From: Paracyclopina nana
Lineage: Eukaryota; Arthropoda; Copepoda; Cyclopoida; Cyclopettidae
DNA length: 64,000 nt
Direction of reading: 5' to 3'
Assembly (NCBI GenBank): GCA_019096065.1
Contig: JAGUCH010000002.1
Coordinates: 6,708,501 to 6,772,500, forward strand
Positions 33,798 to 43,245 of the stretch are shown here, one piece after another. Made by a program: the position numbers and the translations under genes. The notes below the pieces were generated by a model that searched no databases, was not told where the DNA came from, and was given only the letters and a program-made list of their open reading frames with translations. How positions within the stretch are numbered: position 1 is the stretch's first letter; each line of letters starts with the position of its first letter.

Positions 33798-36026
33798 TTA
33801 AGCAGGAACAAAATCCTTAAGCATAGTCTCCGTGTCAAGAAATTCTTCACTGTCATCACTCTCGTCTATACGAGCAACCTTCGGTTTGGGCTGCTCTTCT
33901 AAGATTACACGGTTTTTGACCGCTTCTGGGATATAAATAGAGTCTCGACTGAAATCGTATGCCTCATTTACAATGCGATCGCTTTCCTCCCTGGATGGTA
34001 GGGCTTCGAGATCGGGGTAATCCTTGTTGTCCTTAACAGAAGCTTCCTCTTGAAAAGGTCGCTTCTGAGACCTCTCTTTCAACTTTTCCTTCATAGCATG
34101 AATTTCTCGACTTGCATCGTTTGCCTCTGGATGGATAGTCTCAGCGGGGACAACTTCAGAGGGAGCTTCTACCTGACCAAGTGCAGGCTCCACTGAAGGC
34201 TTGATAGACAGAGAGTTGAGTGAGCGACCAGATGTCTCCATGTAGAAAACATGAACTTTCATGAGGTCTGCCTTGATTTCATCTATAGTTTTAACTTGCA
34301 AAGGCAAATCCAAATGCAGAGATGATCTCAAAGGGTGAATCAAATTCGTGCATAGGCTCAGGCCATGCTGGCACACATATTTGATACTTCCAGATTCCCG
34401 TGAAGCTGCTGCTTGGAATAAATGACTGAAGAGCTGCAAAGAATGGCTGGCCTTGCAATGCCCTTTTTCCAGGAGAACAACCAAAGTCTCATACAGATGT
34501 CTTCTTGCAATATCAGGTAATAGTGATTTTGCAAATTCTTGCTCCATGCCAAGTCCAAGCAGAACACATTGAATCTGCTTCATCACACTTTGATCTAAGA
34601 GAGGGCCTGTGGTCTTAAGTAGGACTCCCAATGCTTTTAAGGAGGCCTCCATCAAAAGCAAGCTTTTCATTCTTTTGCCATTCTGGAGAATGGGCTCGTC
34701 CACAGGTTTCTTTGTGTTCTTTTTCCTTGGAGCTTTCAACAAAGCTATGTCTTGATCAGGAGGCAGGATGTCACTGAGAATGTAACTAGTCAATTCGGTT
34801 TGATCCAAACCTGAAGTAGCCTCAAGCGATTCACACAACTCAATCACCAATTCATAGGTAGCAACCCTCAAGGAGTCCCAAGGCTCAGTAAAGTTTCTCA
34901 AGTCACTCAAAACTTCAACGACAAGCTTCGTCATCTCGGGCACATAAAGAGCTAAGGATTGTTTGCAAACTCTCAGCAGCGTCATCACAACTCTCATCGA
35001 GGATGTCATGAGCTGCGGCAGAACGAAAAGGAGAATCTTGGATTCATTTCCAGCGGACTTTGCCAAATCGCTCAGATGATTTTCGAACACGCGAAAGATC
35101 ACATTGAACAATAAGCCAGGTCTGACTGCCTTTGGATGGGGAAAAGGAACGAGAAGCAGTTCACTGATGCATTGGCACAAAATGTCAAATTGGTTTTGGT
35201 GAAAAGCCGCCTTGCTGAACAGATCTTTGCTGGGACTCGTGAGCATTTGAAACGGCTCGGATGACCTCACATTACTGCTGGATGGTTGGAAGTTGACGGA
35301 AATCGATAGAATATTCGCTAGAACGTCCTCCATAGTGAACGTCAGTCGCTGAAACATGGTCACAAAGTTAGCCTTATGATGGATTCCTTCTTTGCCTCCA
35401 CCTCCAAGTCGTGGCATCAAGGCTAAGCATTGTGCCAAGGTCTTGCTTGACAGTTTGGATTGAGAGGTCATATTCGCCAAAAGGAACTTCTCCACTTTAC
35501 CTTGATTGGAGCCACATGACCCGGGGTAGTTATGGAACAGGACTTGAATAGTCAGCACAGCATCATTTTCTAAACCACTGCACTTGCCAGTCATATTCAA
35601 AAGACCTTCGATTATAGGAGCGACAATGGTGGTTAAATATCGGGATATTTCGGGAAATTGAGGGGCTCTTCGTACAATGGTCCTCAAAGCCGAGCACGCT
35701 AGCCTTAAGAACCCTGGTCCCACTTGGCACTTTTGTATCATAGGATGTACAGCTTTTAACCAACTGGATCCTTGCTCCAGGAAAACTGGATCCGAGCACT
35801 CCATGCATAGTGCCTGCAGGGCAACAAGACCATTAGTTTTGCCATTGGACTTTTTACTATGTAAGCAAGTGTTGATGGATGCAATAAGTGATTGCAGCAT
35901 TTTTTCTGAACATGTATGCAATACTCCATTTGCTTTTAGTTGCTCAGTATAGCCAACAACAATGTCGATGTCTTGGTCCTCGTGTAAGATGTCATGGCCA
36001 TCGATCAAATCAAGTAACATGGACAT
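33798..36026 (-). CDS. PELP1: PELP1/Rix1-like 60S ribosome maturation factor
   Basis: A single exon of 742 residues from ATG 36026. The N-terminal ~550 residues are helical-repeat (RIX1/PELP1 domain), e.g. TNGLVALQALCMECSDPVF and FLRLACSALRTIVRRAP. The tail is acidic and ends ETMLKDFVPA, resembling the end of PELP1 (TAAMLADFID). In the Rix1 complex PELP1 works with TEX10, WDR18 and SENP3 in ITS2 processing and pre-60S release. The start codon directly follows TTTTTTTCATTGCAG, a textbook acceptor, and NOP2 ends only 28 bp upstream on the same strand. AATAAA (minus strand, 33791-33796) sits directly after the stop. Confidence 0.85.
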   Translation of the reverse strand: MSMLLDLIDGHDILHEDQDIDIVVGYTEQLKANGVLHTCSEKMLQSLIASINTCLHSKKSNGKTNGLVALQALCMECSDPVFLEQGSSWLKAVHPMIQKCQVGPGFLRLACSALRTIVRRAPQFPEISRYLTTIVAPIIEGLLNMTGKCSGLENDAVLTIQVLFHNYPGSCGSNQGKVEKFLLANMTSQSKLSSKTLAQCLALMPRLGGGGKEGIHHKANFVTMFQRLTFTMEDVLANILSISVNFQPSSSNVRSSEPFQMLTSPSKDLFSKAAFHQNQFDILCQCISELLLVPFPHPKAVRPGLLFNVIFRVFENHLSDLAKSAGNESKILLFVLPQLMTSSMRVVMTLLRVCKQSLALYVPEMTKLVVEVLSDLRNFTEPWDSLRVATYELVIELCESLEATSGLDQTELTSYILSDILPPDQDIALLKAPRKKNTKKPVDEPILQNGKRMKSLLLMEASLKALGVLLKTTGPLLDQSVMKQIQCVLLGLGMEQEFAKSLLPDIARRHLYETLVVLLEKGHCKASHSLQLFSHLFQAAASRESGSIKYVCQHGLSLCTNLIHPLRSSLHLDLPLQVKTIDEIKADLMKVHVFYMETSGRSLNSLSIKPSVEPALGQVEAPSEVVPAETIHPEANDASREIHAMKEKLKERSQKRPFQEEASVKDNKDYPDLEALPSREESDRIVNEAYDFSRDSIYIPEAVKNRVILEEQPKPKVARIDESDDSEEFLDTETMLKDFVPA

Positions 36027-36054
36027 CTGCAATGAAAAAAACGACAAACATTAA
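36027..36054 (-). promoter_or_regulatory. 28-bp NOP2-PELP1 intercistronic gap ending in a splice acceptor
   Basis: Between the NOP2 TAA and the PELP1 ATG there are 28 bases, with a T7 run and CATTGCAG abutting the ATG. There is no room for a promoter and no poly(A) hexamer. It looks like a trans-splice acceptor within a dicistronic transcript; a cis-acceptor used from an upstream exon is the alternative. Confidence 0.5.
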
Positions 36055-38115
36055 TTAATTGACCTTTTGCTTCTTTTTCTTGGGCTTCTTTTTCTCGACG
36101 CTTTCAACATTAGATACAACATCGGCAGAAGTAGCCTTCTCCTCCAGCTCCATCGCTTGATCTTCGCTAATTTTCTTCGATGGTTTCTTCTTTTGAACCT
36201 TCACGCTGTCCTTAGTCTGAGAAAGCATTTCAGAAGCCTGCTTTTTCTTCATTTTCTTCATCTTTCGCTCCAATTTGCGTCCACTATCCTTTTCTACTGT
36301 GATTGGAGCCTCTTCTTTCTCCTCCTCCTCAATTGCTTTGTCAGCTACTTTAGTGGGCTTGGCTTGCTCCTCCTCATTATTCTTAGGGTCATTATTGAAG
36401 CTGGTGGGTATCTTGTTATCCAACTTCTTGAATTTGGCCACAAAGAAACCATCCATGTTGTGCGAGTGAGGGTAGAACCTTCTGCAGTGCTCAAGGCTGG
36501 GATGGTAGCGAAACTCCTTGAATTTGGTGAAACCCTTGACTCCAAAGTCAAGACCAGTGGAAACGAGCTTGACATTTCGCTTTTTGAGAGCATAATCCAC
36601 TATGGCCTCATTCTCCTCTGGAAGAACTGAACAGGTGGAGTATACAATGTAACCTCCAGTTTTGGACTTGGCATCTACGCAATCAATGGCAGCCAAAATG
36701 AGCTCTTTTTGCAGATGAGAGCACAATTGGAAGTCACGGTGGTCCTTGGACGTCTTGACAGACTGATCTTTTGCAATGACACCAGTGCCTGAGCAAGGAG
36801 CATCAAGAAGTACACGGTCGAACCCTTTCATAATGCCTGGCAACTGACGACCATCGTAAGTGCACACAACTGTGTTCGTGATACCGAGGCGGTGCAAATT
36901 ACCCACGACAGCCTTGCACCGATTCTTGTTAGCGTCATTGGCATACAACAAGCCAGTGTTCCTCATCAGGGCGGCAATGTGCGTAGTTTTGCCACCCGGA
37001 GCAGCTGCCATGTCGAGGACCTTCTCATTTTCTTGAGGAGCCAAAGCCATTACAGGCAAAAGAGATGAGGCACCCTGGATCATATAGTGACCAGCCAAGT
37101 ACTCTGGAGTGGCTCCGAGGGGAACTTGAGAGCTGTAAACCACCAGACCAACTTTGGACCATTTTCCAACGGGATCCAAGTTCACACCTCTATTGATCAG
37201 GGCTTGGGCCAAATCACGCCTCTTCGTTTTCAAGCTATTGGTGCGAATCGTCATTGGCCTTTGCACCTCGTTAGCTTCCAGTGCCTCGACAAGCTCATCT
37301 AGATTGAACACGTCCATGAACTTGGACATCATGTACTCGTTATAGTCGTAGTACGAGCAAAGATCCCTTCTAAGGCACTCTAGGTATTCTTGCCTACTTT
37401 TTTCTGGGTCACGCTTTTCTTTGAAGTTCTTGAGGACATCAATAATATCCTTGATTCTGCTCTGGATAATTTGCAAGTCAGGAGGGCGACTTTTCTCTTG
37501 TTCGATTTCTTGACCGGAGGGCAACTGGAATACTTCCTTTTCGCCAATGTTGAGCTTCATCTCCTCCTCTGCTTCTTTAGCTTCTCGTGCCAACTTTTTC
37601 TTCAATTTTTTGGCCTTCTTTTCGATGGGGAACTCATCATCATCTTCATCCATTTTATCAACCGACTCATCCGAATCGTCCTCATCTTCGTCGGACTCGG
37701 AACCACCTACTTCGTCGGAATCAGAGCCTCCTTCATCGTCTTCCTCCTCCTCGCCATCGCCAAAATCATCGGCTAAATCTTCATCGTCATCAGAGTCTTC
37801 CATGAGCTTTCTCTTTTGACCCTTGGGCTTCAACCAATCGTCATTGTCATCGGTGAATCCGTTAGTAGCCATTTCTTCGAGCTCGTCCTCACTTTCTTCC
37901 TCCGTGACTTCATCGTCAGATACAGCTTTTTTCGCAACTGGACGTGCCTTTTTTTCAGTGCGGTTCTTGAGCCGTTTCTTCTGCCTGCTACTAAGTGCCT
38001 TTTCATCTGGCTTCTTCTTGATTGCACCTGTCTCGATCTTAGGAGGTGCTTGCTTTTTAGCCTTTCTTCCTGGGCCTTTTTTAACAGCCTCTGTAAAATC
38101 TCCTTTACGTCCCAT
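36055..38115 (-). CDS. NOP2: NOP2/NSUN1 rRNA (cytosine-5) methyltransferase
   Basis: An intronless ORF of 686 residues. The N-terminal ~200 residues are Lys-rich then strongly acidic. The catalytic domain has MTIRTNSLKTKRRDLAQALI, DMAAAPGGKTTHIAALM (SAM motif I), LLDAPCSGTGV (motif IV Cys) and YSTCSVLPEENE (motif VI catalytic Cys), and a family-specific CRRFYPHSHNMDGFFVAKF. The tail is a Lys-rich nucleolar signal. It methylates a conserved cytosine of the large-subunit rRNA and is needed for 60S assembly. It is divergent to CYB561D2 (395 bp between starts) and upstream partner of PELP1 in the tightest gene pair of the window. Confidence 0.97.
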   Translation of the reverse strand: MGRKGDFTEAVKKGPGRKAKKQAPPKIETGAIKKKPDEKALSSRQKKRLKNRTEKKARPVAKKAVSDDEVTEEESEDELEEMATNGFTDDNDDWLKPKGQKRKLMEDSDDDEDLADDFGDGEEEEDDEGGSDSDEVGGSESDEDEDDSDESVDKMDEDDDEFPIEKKAKKLKKKLAREAKEAEEEMKLNIGEKEVFQLPSGQEIEQEKSRPPDLQIIQSRIKDIIDVLKNFKEKRDPEKSRQEYLECLRRDLCSYYDYNEYMMSKFMDVFNLDELVEALEANEVQRPMTIRTNSLKTKRRDLAQALINRGVNLDPVGKWSKVGLVVYSSQVPLGATPEYLAGHYMIQGASSLLPVMALAPQENEKVLDMAAAPGGKTTHIAALMRNTGLLYANDANKNRCKAVVGNLHRLGITNTVVCTYDGRQLPGIMKGFDRVLLDAPCSGTGVIAKDQSVKTSKDHRDFQLCSHLQKELILAAIDCVDAKSKTGGYIVYSTCSVLPEENEAIVDYALKKRNVKLVSTGLDFGVKGFTKFKEFRYHPSLEHCRRFYPHSHNMDGFFVAKFKKLDNKIPTSFNNDPKNNEEEQAKPTKVADKAIEEEEKEEAPITVEKDSGRKLERKMKKMKKKQASEMLSQTKDSVKVQKKKPSKKISEDQAMELEEKATSADVVSNVESVEKKKPKKKKQKVN

Positions 38116-38510
38116 GCTTCAATGAGATATCTTCAACCTGGCGATTTTCACGTGTTATTATTGTTATTGTGAAAATTGAAAACAACGCGTCGATTTAGAG
38201 CCGAGTCGGTTTAGTAATCACAATGTACTATTTTACAAGAACGCATCAAGCATAGGTTTAGCTCAAGTAATGTGGGATAAGTAATTTTGGAAACAATCAT
38301 AAAAGCAAAGAGTAGGTTCTTAATTTCTTAAGTAGTCACCTTTTTTCATAAAAAAGTGAAATTTGCCTTAAAAATTGTGGTGTACTTCGGACGGCAATAA
38401 CAAACTCTCTGGCTTCAGTGCCTTAGTGAGCGAACGGTGAACCGTTAATCTCTTCTCAGCCATCGAGGGAAAAGTGACACCACCAAATTTTTACCTGCAA
38501 CTTTTTCACC

Positions 38511-39551
38511 ATGGTTGTTCATCTAATTTCATTGGCACTCACTGGCTTTTACTTTTACATTTCGAGCCCCGGGACAGACCTTTTTTCATGGCACCCTTTT
38601 TGTATGAGCTTAGCTGTTATCTTGCTTGCACTTCAAGCAATTGTCATATTCTCCCCGGAGAGTAGCCTCACTCCAACCTCTAGTAAACCGGTAAAAAGCT
38701 TCATTTGTGAAAAGTGTGACAAGAATTTAAGACTTCTTTTGTTTCAGGAAAAGGTGCAGTTACATTGGATACTGCATTTATTTGGACTTGTGTCTATTGC
38801 CTTTGGATTTGGTGCAGTTTATTTTAATAAGGAGATAAACAACAGGAAACATTTCACAACGTGGCATGCGTAAGTGTGTTGGCTTATTATTATTCCGTCA
38901 CTTTTACATATTAGTGGATTTTTAGCAAATTTGGCCTTGCATCTGTTGCTGGAATGGCTGCCGCAGCCTTTGGGGGGCTGCTGGCCAAGTACAGCCATAA
39001 GATGAGAGGCTTGGTAAAGCCTGTCAACATGAAACTTTATCACGCGACAGCTGGTATGATTATCTTTTTATTGGCTATGGTCACGTTGAGCTTAGCCACC
39101 TATTCCAACTTCTTCCATAATCGCATGGGAATGTACCCATGGGTTGGACGCATTTGCCTTTGGGCTCCCATCATACTGGTGAGTCACCTTAATATTTTTA
39201 GTGTGTGAACTGCGCAGGCTTTGGTATGCCAAAGTTAATTAAGTTTGGCTGTCCTGCAGATAGCATAAATTCGCTTATAAATGTAGGTCATCAGGTCTAG
39301 GGACAGTTGCTATTGTTCGCTTTCATTGGTGGTTCCTTGTATAAGCTTTCCTGCTGCCATAGCAGTATGATTGTTTCGCATCAAAGGAACACTAAATATT
39401 TCAGGCTGTTTGTGTGGCACGACAAGTGACTCAGTCTTATTTGCCAAGAATCCTAAAGCCAAGAGATAGCGCACTGGATGCCAAGGCGAAAACCATTCAG
39501 GCCAAAGTCGAAGCAAAGGTCAAGAAAGAAAAGCCACGTAAAGAAGATTGA
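38511..39551 (+). CDS. CYB561D2: Cytochrome b561 domain protein 2 (transmembrane ferrireductase)
   Basis: Four exons (38511-38690, 38748-38869, 38926-39178, 39405-39551) join to 233 residues (human 222). Six membrane helices are expected. Candidate haem histidines lie in FSWHPFCMSLA, QLHWILHLFG, TTWHAKFG and KLYHATAG; FSPESSL is a family marker. The protein moves electrons from cytosolic ascorbate across ER or endosome membranes to reduce ferric iron. The first intron is 57 bp and stop-free, so it can be read through in frame; homology shows it is an intron. The C-terminal Lys-rich tail ending KKEKPRKED is longer than the human one. Confidence 0.93.
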
Positions 39552-39720
39552 GAACCTAGATAAACGCTACGGCCGCTAAGCAGATCATGATGGCAACTCT
39601 CACTTCTTATGACCATTAATTATTTATTCTGCAAAACACTGATGGGACCTTTCTTTATAGCACAAAAGAAACAATAATTACGTGAGGCGCATGTATAATG
39701 TTGCAGTATGAACATATAGC

Positions 39721-41566
39721 TCAAAACCTCAGATGCGGCTTGTTATTGGCCAAATACCTGTAAAAAAGGCCAATTAAAATAAGTTGAGGTATAGTGAAAA
39801 AATAAATACCTGTCGAGAACCTCCCAGAAGACCATGAGACGAGCTCGATCCAAATGTCGCTTATTTCGTGACAGCTGAATTGTATTTACAGCCCAGTTTG
39901 CAACATTTTTCTCCAAAATGGACTCGTCCCACTTGAGATGAAAACCGCAAATCTTAGAGAAAATCACGGTTGGATTTCCTTCCCAAGGCCATCCCTTGAA
40001 CTGCCACGCTTGGCCCATCACAAATACTGCAACAACTCTGTCCCTAAGAGCAGACGAGACCATAAGTCAATTGTTTACTACGGAAGACTTAAAACCTTAC
40101 CAATCAGCGGGACTTAGTTTGATAGGGTTATCGATCACCCGATATGGAACAGTTAAACCGCCTTCTTTTCGCCTCTGAATCAAGAGTTCGTTATCTCGTT
40201 TCATACCCGCGGATTTGGCTTTCACCTCTTCAGTTGATACAAAACGAAGGTCCTGCAAAATTTCTTTCGCATTGTACATGGTCACCATAGATTTGGGAGC
40301 TGCGGGTATGATGATGATGGGTGTGCGGGAAGGCCGTTTTCCGCCGCTGCTAGGCGAGTTGGGAGAGTTCACTGATGGTGGAATGCTCTTTGCTATTCCA
40401 TTCGCATTGTTATTTTGAGGCTGAGGCTGAGCCTGCTGCTGCTGCTGCTGCTGCTTGTTCCTCGCTCCAGCGTTGCCCTCGGTGACGCTCCTTAAGGTCA
40501 TGCCAGAGAAAGTTCCCGTGGTCTCGATGTTGAAGCCATGCGTGTCTTTGCCGTGAAACTGCTCCTGATCGTAACGATTGTAATTAGGCAGCTGTCGAGG
40601 AGGCTGAGATGGAGGGGCCATCATCGGAGGAACCACGCCAGTTCTGGGAGTTTGGTGCGGAGGCTTGATCACCTTTCCTTCCTCTCTAGCTTTGACCGAG
40701 GCCAAAATAGCTGTGATTGTTTTCGAAAAAGTTTTGCCTGTGCTCTGCAGTATAGTAGTACGAGTTCTGTACTGCTTTTCTCTGTCGAAAACAGTGCTTG
40801 TTTCTCCCCTTTCAAGATAGCTACCGAGGCTTTGAGCCTTAGCATCCTCATCTTCAGGCTTGATCCTAGTTCTCCTGATGGAATAGAATTTGGCACGAAT
40901 TTCAGCAATTTTGTCTCGCGTCAAATCCTCTGATAGATTCTTCAAGTTGGCCTTGTTGATGGAGAGCATGCCATCTTGGGGTGCATCTAATTTGGCTGCA
41001 AGACGCTCCTTGATTTGTTGCTCGGACGCTTTGGTATCTAGCTTCGCTTTTTTGGCTGGACCCGCTTCAATCTTGTCTTCTGCCATGCGTTTGACATGCA
41101 TGGGCATTTCAAGACGAGCCTGAAAAGAAAGTCGAGTTCAGCACATCTATCAAAACGTAGGGCGTGACAAAGTGTACTTACCGTCTTGTCAATCGATTTC
41201 GGTACTTGAGTGTTCGTTCCATGGAGGTAATCGAGAAGAACACGACGATCAGGACGACGCACAACGGGAACTTTGTCACCGGCAGCTTGCTGGACATACT
41301 TAGGATGCGACAAGTGCTCATTTTTCAAAAAATACAAAAGACAACCAAGCGTGTAATGCTCTTTTTCCTTCTTCTCAGCACTGAAACAAAGTAATCGTTC
41401 GTAAACTAGGTCTGGGCTGCGATTTAATCACTCACCTATATGCAATGAAGTTAGTCAAGGACGTGGCCGGCCAAGATAGCTCACTGAAAATAATCTGGCC
41501 GTCTCTTTCTTCGATAGACTTTCCTTCAATTGTGTACTGCCTAAGCAATGACAAAGAATCCGCCAT
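39721..41566 (-). CDS. CDC73: Parafibromin/Hyrax, Paf1 complex subunit
   Basis: Five exons (41566-41436, 41380-41182, 41119-40101, 40043-39810, 39757-39721) join to 539 residues (human 531). The start [18 protein letters not shown] and [11 protein letters not shown] / PVVRRPDRR give the N-terminal fold. [12 protein letters not shown] and [14 protein letters not shown] lie in the middle, and the Ras-like C-terminal domain has VTVPYRV-like [25 protein letters not shown] and [13 protein letters not shown], ending PHLRF. The Paf1 complex promotes Pol II elongation, histone H2B ubiquitylation and Wnt target transcription. A CAG run (40436-40455) encodes a short polyglutamine not in the vertebrate protein. 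Confidence 0.97.
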
Positions 41567-42064
41567 TTTAGCGATTTGTTTCGAAAATCCTCAGAAATGC
41601 AAAGAAGCAGCTTCAGTTTCAAACTATATCTTGGTTTTTGTTTGTTTGTGTTTTGCGGAAAATGGAGGAGCTGGAGATTTCTGGACATATGATAGTTTTA
41701 TGTGGACAAAAGGTATCTAAAAGTGCCAAAATTTACGGTGATCCCATACCATACTGAAATTAACACTTTGACGAGATTGCTGTACAGGCCGCTAGCGCTT
41801 CAGATAATGATTCGTTCAAACAGCATCTTTTGAGCGTAGCGCGCTAGTGTATAAACGCGTGGTGGCGGAATGGTTTGAAATCATTTAGGTAATATTTGAT
41901 AAAAAGTACTAGGCGGTGCAAGCTCTATAAAAATGATTATCGAAACAAATTCGATTATTATTCACAATTTAACGTATTTATGAAAAGTGAAGCTAAGCAG
42001 GAATGGACATCTCCTTATGCTTAGAGCTAGTTTGGACAAAAATTGTAACAGCATCTCTCATTGC
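41567..42064. other. Spacer between CDC73 and the S49 peptidase gene
   Basis: About 500 bp, AT-rich, probably CDC73 promoter/5' UTR and the S49 gene 3' UTR. Nothing else seen. Confidence 0.4.
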
Positions 42065-43111
42065 CTAGGATTTTATGTTTTCAAAGAATTTAGTCTGCTC
42101 CACGGATTGCGCATAATACAAAACTTGCAACTGATGAGCAAAAGCTGTCTGTTCAAGTCCCATCATCATGAATTCTGCTCCCATTTGAGAGAATGGCCAT
42201 TGCTTAGGAGGACTTATTTTCTCCACTGACACCTTCTTTTCGCCACCGAATTGGTGCTGAACAAAGTTGTGCATTGTGTCAATACCATCAATCAGGCCTA
42301 GATCAGCCGCCTTTTGGCCGACCCAAACCTCTCCGTTGAATATTTTCTCATCATTTGCTTTCAGCTTGCCTTGCCTTGCACTTTTCACCTGATTCTTAAA
42401 GTTTTCATGCAAAACGGCCAAGATGCTTTTGATGATAGCTTCATCTTTCTCGTCACGGGGCTTGAAAGGGTCTGAAAAAGCTTTGCTTTCTCCAGCTGTC
42501 AATGTTCTCCGTTCAATTCCCAACTTTTCAATTGCTTTATGAAGTCCAAATGATTGGGATATGACTCCAATGCTTCCAACAATGGAACTTTTAGAGGCAT
42601 AAATTGTAGGGGCTGCAGTAGCTAGCCAATAACCTCCAGAGGCTGCCATGTCCTCAATGAAGCTTATGACAGGCACTTTGGCTTCAGATGATTTTTGTCC
42701 GATGAAGTCAGCAATCAGCTCAGACTGAACTGCTGATCCTCCAGGTGAGTTGATGCTAAGAAATACGGCTTCAAGTCTCTTCACTTTGAAAGCTTTGTCA
42801 ATGAGCTTTTCTGTGGTTTGAATATTGAGGGGCTTTTGCCCTCCAAATCGCGGTCCAGAGCCTGATGCAATCATGCCATGCAAATTAATGACAGCAATCT
42901 TGGGCTTCTTCTTGTTGTCAATCCTTCTTTTCCACGATTGAGGCAGAAATCTACCCAAGACACTTGGAGGCAACTCTTTGTTTTTCATTTGCCATGTTGA
43001 ATTAAACCTGGCATTGTAAAAGGGGCCTGTCCTGCGAGCTAACATTTTTGAAATGAGATTGCTAAACAGCTCAGTTGCATAAGATAGCACACCGTTGTTT
43101 TGGTCAATCAT
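42065..43111 (-). CDS. S49-family serine peptidase (SppA/SohB-type)
   Basis: An intronless ORF; the first in-frame ATG is at 43111 (348 residues), but the frame is open for ~20 codons upstream with no ATG. The S49 core is complete: KIAVINLHGMIASG, AVFLSINSPGGSAVQSELI, VISFIEDMAASGGYWLATAA and SIVGSIGVISQSFGL. The catalytic Ser158 (in ASGGYW) and Lys210 (in GESK) lie 52 residues apart, as in bacterial SppA, so it should be active. MLARRTGPFYNARFNS near the start resembles a mitochondrial targeting peptide. In bacteria these membrane peptidases degrade signal peptides. The family is bacterial and plastid-type and uncommon in well-studied animals. NOP58 ends 135 bp upstream of this ATG on the same strand. 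Confidence 0.85.
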   Translation of the reverse strand: MIDQNNGVLSYATELFSNLISKMLARRTGPFYNARFNSTWQMKNKELPPSVLGRFLPQSWKRRIDNKKKPKIAVINLHGMIASGSGPRFGGQKPLNIQTTEKLIDKAFKVKRLEAVFLSINSPGGSAVQSELIADFIGQKSSEAKVPVISFIEDMAASGGYWLATAAPTIYASKSSIVGSIGVISQSFGLHKAIEKLGIERRTLTAGESKAFSDPFKPRDEKDEAIIKSILAVLHENFKNQVKSARQGKLKANDEKIFNGEVWVGQKAADLGLIDGIDTMHNFVQHQFGGEKKVSVEKISPPKQWPFSQMGAEFMMMGLEQTAFAHQLQVLYYAQSVEQTKFFENIKS

Positions 43112-43170
43112 GCCAGCAATCACGAAACCTGCCTTCTCCTGATTCAGCGTGAGAGCGTTCCTGCTCAAAG

Positions 43171-43245
43171 CTTGTAAAATTGAAAAATGATTGAAAATTC
43201 ATTGTTCATGCACTCTCAAATAAAGAGGTTATTTTTACAGAGTAA
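43171..43245 (-). promoter_or_regulatory. NOP58-S49 peptidase intercistronic gap with acceptor-like tract
   Basis: Only 75 bp separate the NOP58 stop from TTTTTCAATTTTACAAG (AG at 43172-43171). No AATAAA occurs on the transcribed strand. After that AG the first ATG met (43111) is in frame with the peptidase, which supports use of this site as a 5' splice entry, cis or trans. Confidence 0.45.

Noticed and set aside
37390-37819. Ser- and Leu-rich plus-strand ORFs within NOP2.
   Set aside because: Antisense shadows of the acidic and Lys-rich repeats of NOP2.
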